Source: Clostridiales bacterium UBA4080
Lineage (GTDB): Bacteria > Bacillota > Clostridia > Lachnospirales > Vallitaleaceae
Reading direction: 5' to 3'
Length of the DNA: 51,214 nucleotides
Assembly: GCA_002381865.1 (NCBI GenBank)
Contig: DFYO01000027.1
Span: 1 to 51,214 of the forward strand
Shown here: in pieces, positions 16,369 to 24,389 of the stretch
How positions within the stretch are numbered: position 1 is the first letter of the stretch
Layout of the letters: each line of letters starts with the position of its first letter
Notes under the pieces: model-generated
The model's database searches: none
What the model saw: only the letters and a program-made list of their open reading frames with translations
Told to the model about the DNA's origin: nothing
Program-made: the position numbers and the translations under genes

Positions 16369-17688
16369 ATGATTAATCTTATAATAAAAGACATAAAAAA
16401 CATTTTATATGACAGATAAACATTGGTTATGCTTATTGTTATGCCAATTGTGCTGATGTCAATACTCGGAGCCTCTCTAAAAGGTGTTTTTAGTGATGAA
16501 AACAACAGCGGAAGTATAAAAAATATTAATATTGCAATTGTAAAGGAATATAATTTTGAACAGGAAAAAGAGAAGGCTCTAGAAATAAGTAAAAGCTTTT
16601 TTAAGGATATGAAGACCGAGGGCATAAATTATGACAAGATAAATCCTGAAAAAATTTTTTTTCAGGATTTTCTAGAAAGCAAGCAACTGAATGGAATGCT
16701 TAGGTATGTGATTACAGATAGAAAGCAGGGCGAAAAAATGCTTGCAGAAAATGAAATATCAGCACTTGTAATACTGCCAAAAAATTATGTATATAATACT
16801 TTTATCAATTATACCTCGGCAGGAAGAGGAGTTGTCAGAATTGAAACTATAAAAAATCAAGACAGCCAGTTCTATGCTGAGATAGTAGAAATGCTTGTAG
16901 ACGGCTTTCTAAATGCAATGAATAATGCAGTGTCCAGAAAAATGGTTTTAATTGAAGCTGTAGTTTTAAATAAGCTTAATGCAGAAACAATCGGGAACTT
17001 ATCAGACAGCATTGGAATAAAAGAGGATAACAGCAAAAATATTATAATTAAGGAATTAACAGGAGAGGATAAAATAAATAGTTTTCAGTATTATGCTGTA
17101 GCAATAATGTCAATGTTTTTACTTTATGCAGCAAGCATCGGAGGAAAAGCTTTGATTGAAGAGAAAAATGACTTTACTTTGCAAAGAGCAGAGGCTTCCG
17201 GAATCAGCTTGCGTCAGATAGCATATAGTAATTTTTTTAGAATAGTAGTGATTGCAATAATTCAAAGTGCTATTATGATTGGTTTTTCAAGACTTTTTTT
17301 GGGGGTTATCTGGGGGGACTTAGCTACTGTTATTATAGCGCTAATCAGTTCAGCTATATCGGTTGGCGGAATGGGCTTTTTTGTAGCAGTACTCACGTTG
17401 ATTACTGGAAGATATTATATTGCTAATATTTTTGAATTTGCAATTGTAAATATGATGGCATTAATAGGGGGGAGCTTTATACCCGTGGAACTACTTCCAA
17501 AAGCACTTCAAAAAATTGATTTTTTAGCGATTAACGGTTCTGCTTTAAAACTATATTTAAATGCAATGAAATACAGACCTATTGAGGAAAGCTATACATT
17601 TATTTTTCTGTTGATAGGTATTGCTTTTGGTTTTATTCTTGGAGGGCTGATTATTCTTGGCTACAATAATAGGAGGTCTATAGTATGA
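16369..17688 (+). pseudogene. ABC-2 permease 1, interrupted by an in-frame stop codon
   Basis: The natural start is the ATG at 16369, 10 nt after the ATPase gene with AAAGGTG upstream. It encodes MINLIIKDIKNILYDR, the standard cytoplasmic opening of ABC-2 permeases. Codon 17 (16417-16419) is TAA, and the same frame then runs on open to 17688 for about 422 more codons, beginning TLVMLIVMPIVLM, the first membrane helix. A single AAA-to-TAA change would explain it. The rest looks intact, with a large extracellular loop and a C-terminal block of five to six helices. Reinitiation at TTG 16423 or a nearby ATG is possible but has no ribosome site. A sequencing error is also possible. Confidence 0.75.
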
Positions 17689-18848
17689 TAAGTCTTGTTA
17701 TGATGAAAATAAAAAGTAATAAATCAATATTGCCTGTTATGCTAATAATGACATTAATGACCTTGGTTTTTGTTTATGTTTTTGGAGTGGGATTTTCTAA
17801 AGCTTATGTACCTAAGGTTGCAATTGTTGACCATGATAAAAGCTATACAAGTAAAATATTAATAGAAAAGCTAGTGAGCAATAGAAAATATCAGTTTGAA
17901 GAAACAGACTTAAAAAAAAGTATAGCGACTGCAGAAAAAGGGGATATTATTGGATATATATATATTGAAAAGGGTTTTGAGAACAAGCTTGAGCTCAATC
18001 AAATGGAGATGTATTTTTATAAAAACAGTGCATCAATAGAAAATATTGCGCTAGAAAGCACAGCAAATAGACTGATTTCAGAACTTTTGGCGGATCAAAA
18101 ATATTCAAAGCAGCTTTCAGAAGTTTTGAAGGCAAAGGGAGTTTTATCTAATCCAGAGAAGCTTTATGCAAAACTAGCAGAAAATCATAAAAATTATTCA
18201 ACCTATAAAAATAAGGCGTATTTTTATCAAACAGATAAAGCTATAAAGTATGATGCAATAAAGAATAGCTTTAGTGGATTTTTGCTGTTCTTTTCGTTAT
18301 TTACTATTATGTTTGGGATTGGATCAATTGTTGAAGAAAAAGAATTGAGAGTTTGGAATCGACAGCTTGTTTCGCCCATTTCAAAAAGCACTATTATTAT
18401 TGGGAATTTAATAAGTAATTTTATTGTTGGTATAGCTCAGCTGCTTATAATAGTATTAGCTAGTAAATATATTTTAGGAATAGATTGGGGAGGAAGTATA
18501 ATTGCATTACTAAGTGTATTGGCTGCATATACTTTAGCGGGAACAGCCATAGGACTCTTTGTATTGGGATTTGTAAAAACTCAGCAGCAATTGGCAGCAA
18601 TTTTGCCTACTATTATTGTATCAACCTCTATGATAGGAGGATGCATGTGGCCGGTGGAGGTTATGCAATCAAAGCTTTTGAGAGGGTTGGCAGAGCTGAC
18701 ACCTCAAAAATGGGGGATGAGTGGTTTGAGAGAAATAATAATCTATAACGGTACAATGCAGGATGTAATAAAACCAATTATTGTTTTACTGCTTATGACA
18801 GGGTTTTTTATTATGGCTTCGATGCTAAGAAAAAAAAGCCTGTTATAA
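17685..18848 (+). CDS. ABC-2 permease 2
   Basis: A 387-residue integral membrane subunit. One N-terminal helix (residues 14-35), an extracellular domain of about 150 residues and five C-terminal helices give the YhgE/ABC-2 exporter layout. It overlaps permease 1 as ATGA, so the two were built as a heterodimer working with the ATPase at 15423-16358. The reading frame is intact. The substrate is unknown. The operon ends here; only a weak hairpin (AAACAC/GTGTTT, 18862-18874) follows, so termination is not clearly encoded. Confidence 0.85.
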   Translation: MISLVMMKIKSNKSILPVMLIMTLMTLVFVYVFGVGFSKAYVPKVAIVDHDKSYTSKILIEKLVSNRKYQFEETDLKKSIATAEKGDIIGYIYIEKGFENKLELNQMEMYFYKNSASIENIALESTANRLISELLADQKYSKQLSEVLKAKGVLSNPEKLYAKLAENHKNYSTYKNKAYFYQTDKAIKYDAIKNSFSGFLLFFSLFTIMFGIGSIVEEKELRVWNRQLVSPISKSTIIIGNLISNFIVGIAQLLIIVLASKYILGIDWGGSIIALLSVLAAYTLAGTAIGLFVLGFVKTQQQLAAILPTIIVSTSMIGGCMWPVEVMQSKLLRGLAELTPQKWGMSGLREIIIYNGTMQDVIKPIIVLLLMTGFFIMASMLRKKSLL

Positions 18849-18940
18849 AACAAAGATAAATTAAACACAGTGTTTTTAGCTACAATTAAGGCGTTTTTTT
18901 GTACATTAATCCCAAAAAAAAGAATAGTTTTTAATTTTAC

Positions 18941-18969
18941 TTGATTATTATAGCTATTTGAGTTAGAAT
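18941..18969 (+). promoter_or_regulatory. Promoter of the decarboxylase operon
   Basis: -35 TTGATT (18941-18946), a 17-nt spacer and -10 TAGAAT (18964-18969). The leader is about 50 nt, with GGAGGG at 19015-19020. Confidence 0.65.
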
Positions 18970-19027
18970 GATAATTGGTGAAAAGTGGTTTTGTTTTAAG
19001 TAAATTATATAAATGGAGGGTTAATGA

Positions 19028-20560
19028 ATGAGTATCCAAGCTAAACTTAATGAGCTCACTAACCGTCGAAGCCAAATAGAGCAAGGAGGCGGAAATGCCG
19101 CTGCCGATAAGATTCATGCCGATGGTAAAATGACGGCTAGGGAAAGAGTTGGATTACTTCTTGACACAAATAGTTTCGTAGAAACTGGAGCTTTTGTTAA
19201 GCCAAGAGCAACAGATTTCAATATGAGTGTGAAAGAAGCGCCTGCTGATGGAGTTGTTACCGGATACGGTGCAATAAATGGCAGATTGGTTTATGTTTAC
19301 AGTCAAGACACAACTGTAATCGGAGGTGCATTAGGTGAAATGCACGCAAAGAAAATTGTTAACATCTACAACATGGCAATGAAAATGGGAGCGCCAGTTA
19401 TTGCACTTCTAGATTCAGCCGGTCTTCGTCTTCAAGAGTCAACTGATGCGTTAAATGGATTTGGAGAAATATTTTTAAAACAATCCCTTGCATCAGGAGT
19501 TATTCCACAGATTACTGCAGTATTAGGAAATTGTGGTGGTGGCGCAGCAATAATGCCATCTCTATCTGACTTTACATTCATGACATCAAAAAATGCAAAT
19601 CTGTTCGTAAATAGTCCTAATGCATTAGAAGATAAGTTTGCAAGCTTTGAAAAATATGCAAGCGCAGCTTTCCATGCAGAAAATACAGGATTAGCTGATT
19701 TTGTAAGTGGTTCAGAAGCAGAATGCTTAGCCTCTATCAGAAGCTTAATTGATCTTCTTCCGGCTAATAACTTTGAAGAAGCTCCTTTTGCTGAGACAAA
19801 TGATGACCCTAACAGAATTACAAATGAGCTTGGTTTAATGGCTAATATCATTGAACAGGGCGTAAATGCACAAGCAATGGTAGCAGCAATAGCAGATAAT
19901 AATGCTATTACTGAGATTAAAGCTAATTATGCAACTGAGGTTGTAACTGCGTTAGTAAGACTAAACGGAACAACTGCAGGTATCATTTGTAATAATACAA
20001 CTGGAAATGATGGCAAAATATCAAGCGCAGGCTGCAAAAAAATTGTCAGCTTTGTGAAGGTTTGTGATGCTTTCAATATTCCACTTGTTTCAATAACTGA
20101 TGTTGCTGGCTTTACAGCTTCTGTTGAGGAAGAAAAATCAGGAATATCAAAGGCAATTGCAAAAATGACTTATTCCTTTGCAACAGCAACAGTACCAAAA
20201 ATTAATGTTATCGTTAATAGAGCAATCGGTTCAGCGTATGTAGCTCAAAACAGCAAGCATATTGGAGCTGATTTTGTATACGCATGGCCAACAGCAAGTG
20301 TATCTTTAATGGATGAGGCATCAGCAGTTAAGATTATGTATGCAGAAGAAATTAGTGCATCTACAGAAGCAGATGTAATTATTGCTGAAAAATCTGCTGA
20401 ATATAAAAATACTCAGGCAAGTCCTTATATGGCTGCAGCAAGGGGATATATTGATGATGTAATTGACCCTGCTACAACTAGAAAAAGAGTGATTGCAGCA
20501 TTAGAAATGCTATTTACTAAAAATGAGACCTGCCCTGATAAAAAACACGGCACAGTTTAA
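19028..20560 (+). CDS. mmdA: Biotin-dependent acyl-CoA carboxyltransferase, methylmalonyl-CoA decarboxylase alpha type
   Basis: A 510-residue carboxyltransferase of the crotonase-like fold. It moves CO2 between an acyl-CoA (methylmalonyl-CoA, or possibly malonyl- or glutaconyl-CoA) and carrier-bound biotin. The N-terminal CT half has a GNCGGGAAIMPSLSDF oxyanion-type segment near residue 165; the C-terminal half has VSITDVAGF and RAIGSAYVAQNS. It is the first gene of an operon with carrier, gamma and beta membrane subunits, so I infer the soluble alpha subunit of a Na+-pumping decarboxylase. The acyl-CoA is not determined by sequence alone. GGAGGG precedes the ATG. Confidence 0.88.
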   Translation: MSIQAKLNELTNRRSQIEQGGGNAAADKIHADGKMTARERVGLLLDTNSFVETGAFVKPRATDFNMSVKEAPADGVVTGYGAINGRLVYVYSQDTTVIGGALGEMHAKKIVNIYNMAMKMGAPVIALLDSAGLRLQESTDALNGFGEIFLKQSLASGVIPQITAVLGNCGGGAAIMPSLSDFTFMTSKNANLFVNSPNALEDKFASFEKYASAAFHAENTGLADFVSGSEAECLASIRSLIDLLPANNFEEAPFAETNDDPNRITNELGLMANIIEQGVNAQAMVAAIADNNAITEIKANYATEVVTALVRLNGTTAGIICNNTTGNDGKISSAGCKKIVSFVKVCDAFNIPLVSITDVAGFTASVEEEKSGISKAIAKMTYSFATATVPKINVIVNRAIGSAYVAQNSKHIGADFVYAWPTASVSLMDEASAVKIMYAEEISASTEADVIIAEKSAEYKNTQASPYMAAARGYIDDVIDPATTRKRVIAALEMLFTKNETCPDKKHGTV

Positions 20561-20573
20561 GGCGGTGAAATAG

Positions 20574-20864
20574 ATGGATTATATGGAAGGCATTAAAGCA
20601 TTAGTTTGCGGTATGACAACGGTATTTTTAGTTCTGATATTAATTGCTATTATTATCGATTTATTTAAATATTTAAAACCAAAGGCTCTGGAAAAAAAGC
20701 ATGAACATGCTGAAGTAGCTACTTTTGTTGAAAAAGAAGCTGTTAAACAACAAGACGACCTTGAATTGATTGCAGTAATTACTGCAGCTATCGCAGCAAG
20801 TCTTAATACTTCAACAGATAATTTGGTGGTTACATCCTTTAGAAAAATTAGAACTAGTCGATAA
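20574..20864 (+). CDS. oadG: Sodium-pump decarboxylase gamma subunit (OadG type)
   Basis: A 96-residue small subunit with one membrane helix (about residues 10-29, CGMTTVFLVLILIAIIID) and a charged cytoplasmic tail. In this family the gamma subunit anchors the soluble carboxyltransferase and carrier to the membrane beta subunit. The sequence alone is poorly conserved. The call rests on size, topology and its place 13 nt after mmdA, directly ahead of the biotin carrier. Confidence 0.82.
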   Translation: MDYMEGIKALVCGMTTVFLVLILIAIIIDLFKYLKPKALEKKHEHAEVATFVEKEAVKQQDDLELIAVITAAIAASLNTSTDNLVVTSFRKIRTSR

Positions 20865-20895
20865 ATTATAAAACTCAGATTGGAGGATTTATTTA

Positions 20896-21279
20896 ATGAA
20901 GAATTTTCAAGTTACTGTAAATGGAAATACATATCAAGTTGAAGTTCAAGAGCTTCAAGCAGGACAAGCAGCAACACCAGTTGCGGCACCAGTAGCAGCA
21001 GCGCCAGTAGCAAAAGCACCAGTGGCAGCAGCTCCTGCAGCACCAGCTGCACCAGCAGCAAGCGGAGCTACAAAAATTGAAGCGCCTATGCAAGGCAAAA
21101 TCGTGGGAATCAAAGTTAATGTTGGTGATTCTGTTGGTGAAGGCGATGTTGTTATAATTTTAGAGGCAATGAAAATGGAAAACGAGGTTGTTTCACCAGC
21201 AGCAGGTAAGGTTGCTTCAGTAAATGTAACTGTAGGACAACAAGTAAATGCCGGAGATATAATGATTTCTATGAACTAG
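20896..21279 (+). CDS. Biotin carboxyl carrier subunit
   Basis: A 127-residue biotinyl protein. A short N-terminal strand segment is followed by an Ala/Pro/Val-rich flexible linker (about residues 30-55) and the biotinyl domain. The biotin-accepting lysine is in EAMKMENEV near residue 95, and IEAPMQGKIVGIKVNVGDSV precedes it. It carries CO2 between the carboxyltransferase active sites and the membrane pump. It is the only biotin domain in the operon, so both carboxyltransferases (19028-20560 and 22670-24082) would have to use it or a carrier encoded elsewhere. Confidence 0.93.
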   Translation: MKNFQVTVNGNTYQVEVQELQAGQAATPVAAPVAAAPVAKAPVAAAPAAPAAPAASGATKIEAPMQGKIVGIKVNVGDSVGEGDVVIILEAMKMENEVVSPAAGKVASVNVTVGQQVNAGDIMISMN

Positions 21280-21329
21280 TGTTCATTAAATCCCGAATTT
21301 AGAAACTCAGACAGGGAGGAAAGAAAGGA

Positions 21330-22622
21330 ATGTGGAATTCAATATTACAAGCATTTCAAGGATTTATTAATGATTCAGGACTTGCTTGGTTGATTAATAA
21401 TTTTAACACACCTGGCGAATATGGATACAAAAATCTAATCATGATTATAGTTGCATTAGTTTTTATGTATCTGGCTATTAAAAAAGAATATGAGCCATTA
21501 TTATTACTTCCGATTTCTTTTGGTATGTTGCTTGTTAATCTTCCGATTACATATATTATGGATGGACCTACAGTTATTTTGACTGATAAATTAGCTGATA
21601 TTATAGGTTCAAAGGTATTAGAGGGAAGTTTAGTTGAAAATGCACTTATTTATTCACAGCATGCTAAAGAGATTTTGGAAACAGCAACAGAAATGCCGGG
21701 AGGCTTGCTACACTATCTATATCAGGGAGATGAGCTGGGTATTTTCCCACCATTAATCTTCCTTGGAGTTGGAGCCTTAACAGACTTTGGACCGCTATTA
21801 GCTAACCCAAAAAGTTTTTTACTTGGAGCAGCGGCTCAATTTGGTATTTTCTTAGCATTTTTTGGAGCGCTAGCTTTGAAATTTTCACCGGCAGAGGCTT
21901 CATCTATTGCAATTATCGGAGGAGCAGACGGACCAACTGCAATTTATACTACAGTAAAGCTTGCACCTCATCTTTTAGGACCGGTTGCCGTTGCGGCATA
22001 TTCCTATATGTCACTAGTACCAATTATTCAGCCTCCGATTATGAGAGCACTTACTACTAAAAAAGAACGTAGAATTAAGATGCAACAGCTTAGAGCAGTA
22101 TCTCAGCTTGAAAAGATATTATTCCCAATAATTGTTACAATTCTTGTAATTCTAATATTACCGGCTACAGCACCTCTTATCGGTATGCTGATGCTTGGTA
22201 ACCTTTTCAGAGTTTGTGGAGTAACTGATAAGCTCGCAGAAACTGCGTCTGAAACAATGATGTATATAATAATTATTTTCCTAGGAGTTACAGTTGGAGC
22301 AACTGCAAGTGCTGACAAGTTTTTAAATGTTCAGACACTTGGAATTCTTGCTTTAGGACTTGTGGCATTTGCCTTTGGTACTGCAGCAGGAGTGCTTTTA
22401 GGTAAGCTAATGAACTTCCTATCAGGAGGAAAAATCAATCCTTTAATTGGAGCGGCAGGAGTATCCGCTGTTCCTATGGCAGCAAGAGTGGTTCAGAAGG
22501 TTGGACGTGAAGAGGACCCTAGTAATTATTTGTTAATGCATGCAATGGGACCTAACGTTGCAGGGGTAATTGGCTCAGCAGTAGCTGCGGGCGTATTCTT
22601 ATCCTTGTACCTGCCAAAATAG
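21330..22622 (+). CDS. oadB: Sodium-pumping decarboxylase beta subunit
   Basis: A 430-residue integral membrane subunit with about eleven hydrophobic segments. It decarboxylates carboxybiotin and exports Na+. The hallmark GGADGPTAIY, which carries the essential aspartate, lies near residue 196, and a second conserved region (GAAGVSAVPMAARVVQ) near residue 372. The shared subunit type cannot distinguish oxaloacetate, methylmalonyl-CoA or glutaconyl-CoA pumps. An AAAGGA ribosome site precedes the ATG. Its place in the operon implies that part of the cell's energy comes from a sodium gradient. Confidence 0.93.
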   Translation: MWNSILQAFQGFINDSGLAWLINNFNTPGEYGYKNLIMIIVALVFMYLAIKKEYEPLLLLPISFGMLLVNLPITYIMDGPTVILTDKLADIIGSKVLEGSLVENALIYSQHAKEILETATEMPGGLLHYLYQGDELGIFPPLIFLGVGALTDFGPLLANPKSFLLGAAAQFGIFLAFFGALALKFSPAEASSIAIIGGADGPTAIYTTVKLAPHLLGPVAVAAYSYMSLVPIIQPPIMRALTTKKERRIKMQQLRAVSQLEKILFPIIVTILVILILPATAPLIGMLMLGNLFRVCGVTDKLAETASETMMYIIIIFLGVTVGATASADKFLNVQTLGILALGLVAFAFGTAAGVLLGKLMNFLSGGKINPLIGAAGVSAVPMAARVVQKVGREEDPSNYLLMHAMGPNVAGVIGSAVAAGVFLSLYLPK

Positions 22623-22669
22623 AAACTATAGTAATTTATATGACACAATATTAAGAGGAGGTAAAAATC

Positions 22670-24082
22670 ATGGCTGAAGTCGCAAAAAGACCGGTATTAA
22701 TTACCGATACAATATTAAGAGATGCCCATCAATCATTAATTGCAACAAGAATGAAAACGGAAGACATGCTTCCAATTATTAGTGCTATGGATAAAGTCGG
22801 ATACCATTCTGTTGAGTGCTGGGGTGGAGCGACCTTTGATTCTGCAATTCGTTTCCTAAAGGAAGATCCATGGGACAGACTAAGAACCTTAAGAAAAGGC
22901 TTTAAAAATACAAAGCTTCAAATGCTTCTCAGAGGACAAAATCTTCTTGGATACAGACACTATGCAGATGATATGGTTGAATATTTTGTTCAAAAGTCAA
23001 TTGCAAACGGAATTGATATTATCCGTATTTTTGATGCATTGAATGATTTAAGAAACCTGGAGACATCTGTGAAGGCAACAAAAAAAGAAGGCGGACATGC
23101 ACAGATTGCTATTTCATACACCTTAAGTGATGTTCATACTCTTGAGTTTTATAAAGAAACAGCAAAACAAATCGCAGATATGGGTGCAGACTCTATCTGT
23201 ATCAAGGATATGGCAGGCTTATTAGTGCCTTATGAAGCTACTAGACTTGTTACCGCTTTAAAGGAAACAGTTAATCTTCCAATCCAATTACATGCTCATT
23301 ATACGAGTGGTGTAGCAGCTATGACATACCTAAAGGGTGTTGAAGCAGGAGCGGAGATAATCGATACTGCAATGTCACCTTTTTCAATGGGTTCTTCACA
23401 GCCAGCTACTGAGGTAATGGTTGAGACTTTCAAAGGAACTCAATATGATTCAGGCTTTGACCAACAGCTTTTAGCTGAGATTGCTGAACACTTTAGACCA
23501 CTTAGAGAAGAGGCTATTGAAAGCGGTTTAATGAGTACCAAGGTAATGGGCGTTGATATTAAAACACTTTTATATCAGGTTCCAGGCGGTATGCTTTCAA
23601 ACCTTGTTTCACAGCTTGAAAAGCAAAACAAAATGGATAAGTACTATGAAGTATTAAATGAAATTCCAAAGGTACGTGCTGATTTCGGATATCCTCCATT
23701 AGTAACACCATCTAGTCAGATTGTAGGTACTCAAGCAGTATTTAACATTCTTGGCGGAGAACGTTATAAGATGGTAACTAAAGAATCAAAAGCTTTAGTA
23801 AAAGGAGAATACGGAAAAACTCCTGTACCTATTTCAGAGGAAATCAAGAAAAAAATTATTGGCGACGAGGAGCAAATTACTTGTCGACCAGCAGATTTAT
23901 TGAAGCCTGAATTGGAAGCTAACGAAAAAGAAATGAAGCAATTCCATATTCAAGACGAGGATGTATTAACCTATGCAATGTTCCCTGCTGTTGCAAGAGA
24001 ATTTTTTGAGCACAGAGAAGCGCAAATGACAAAGGTAGATCCAACAATTGCAGATAAAGAAAACAAAGTTTATCCTGTATAA
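22670..24082 (+). CDS. oadA: Pyruvate/oxaloacetate carboxyltransferase (OadA/5S type, no biotin domain)
   Basis: A 470-residue TIM-barrel carboxyltransferase. The HMGL-like metal site is seen in ITDTILRDAHQSLIATRM near residue 10 and in LPIQLHAHYTSGVA (about 206), with the catalytic lysine in SICIKDMAGLL near 184. The PYC/OADA helical domain fills the rest. It stops at the length of the transcarboxylase 5S subunit and lacks the biotin domain of fused OadA. The natural reaction is oxaloacetate + biotin to pyruvate + carboxybiotin, or the reverse. The operon ends here with a strong terminator. Confidence 0.92.
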   Translation: MAEVAKRPVLITDTILRDAHQSLIATRMKTEDMLPIISAMDKVGYHSVECWGGATFDSAIRFLKEDPWDRLRTLRKGFKNTKLQMLLRGQNLLGYRHYADDMVEYFVQKSIANGIDIIRIFDALNDLRNLETSVKATKKEGGHAQIAISYTLSDVHTLEFYKETAKQIADMGADSICIKDMAGLLVPYEATRLVTALKETVNLPIQLHAHYTSGVAAMTYLKGVEAGAEIIDTAMSPFSMGSSQPATEVMVETFKGTQYDSGFDQQLLAEIAEHFRPLREEAIESGLMSTKVMGVDIKTLLYQVPGGMLSNLVSQLEKQNKMDKYYEVLNEIPKVRADFGYPPLVTPSSQIVGTQAVFNILGGERYKMVTKESKALVKGEYGKTPVPISEEIKKKIIGDEEQITCRPADLLKPELEANEKEMKQFHIQDEDVLTYAMFPAVAREFFEHREAQMTKVDPTIADKENKVYPV

Positions 24083-24092
24083 ATAAATTTTC

Positions 24093-24129
24093 AACTGGTG
24101 CACGAGATATTTTGTGCACCAGTTTTTTT
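24093..24129 (+). terminator. Intrinsic terminator of the decarboxylase operon
   Basis: A perfect 11-bp stem (AACTGGTGCAC at 24093-24103 with GTGCACCAGTT at 24114-24124), 10-nt loop, followed by a T-run. It ends the five-gene transcript. Confidence 0.93.
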
Positions 24130-24181
24130 ATATAATAGGAAAGTTCGTCTTGCTTGCAAGAGACAAAACTTTCCTATTATA
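24129..24181 (+). repeat. Intergenic hairpin repeat, full copy
   Basis: Perfect 15-bp inverted arms (24131-24145 and 24167-24181) enclose a smaller inner hairpin (CTTGC/GCAAG). The left half matches 1492-1522 at 27 of 31 bases and 31641-31661 at 18 of 21. The copy begins exactly where the operon terminator ends. No transposase is nearby, and the length (53 bp) is that of a small palindromic repeat. Confidence 0.6.
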
Positions 24182-24250
24182 CAAGAAACGTGTTCACCTA
24201 AGGCTATTCTTGTATCTGGAAACTCAGGCAAGATTATTAAGATACAAGCT
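24182..24250 (+). promoter_or_regulatory. Alternative hairpins upstream of the membrane-protein gene
   Basis: CAAGAA (24182-24187) can pair with TTCTTG (24207-24212), or the overlapping CTTGTATCT (24209-24217) can pair perfectly with AGATACAAG (24240-24248). The two pairings exclude each other, as in attenuators. A known riboswitch motif is not recognisable, and the -10 for a transcript that would include them is not clear. The remaining 140 bp to the gene hold no gene. Confidence 0.4.
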
Positions 24251-24389
24251 TTTATATACATATTTAATAGTTGTTAAGAGATAAATAGTACTGACAAGTT
24301 TAAAAAGGCTTAGGAAATTGAGTTTTATAAGAAAAGAAATGTTTTACTTGAAGGAAAAAGTACGATCTAAAAGTACAAGGAGGAAGAGA

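Noticed and set aside
21000..21065. GCA/CCA-rich repetitive DNA in the biotin carrier gene
   Set aside because: It encodes the ordinary Ala/Pro-rich flexible linker of biotin carrier proteins, not a tandem repeat element.
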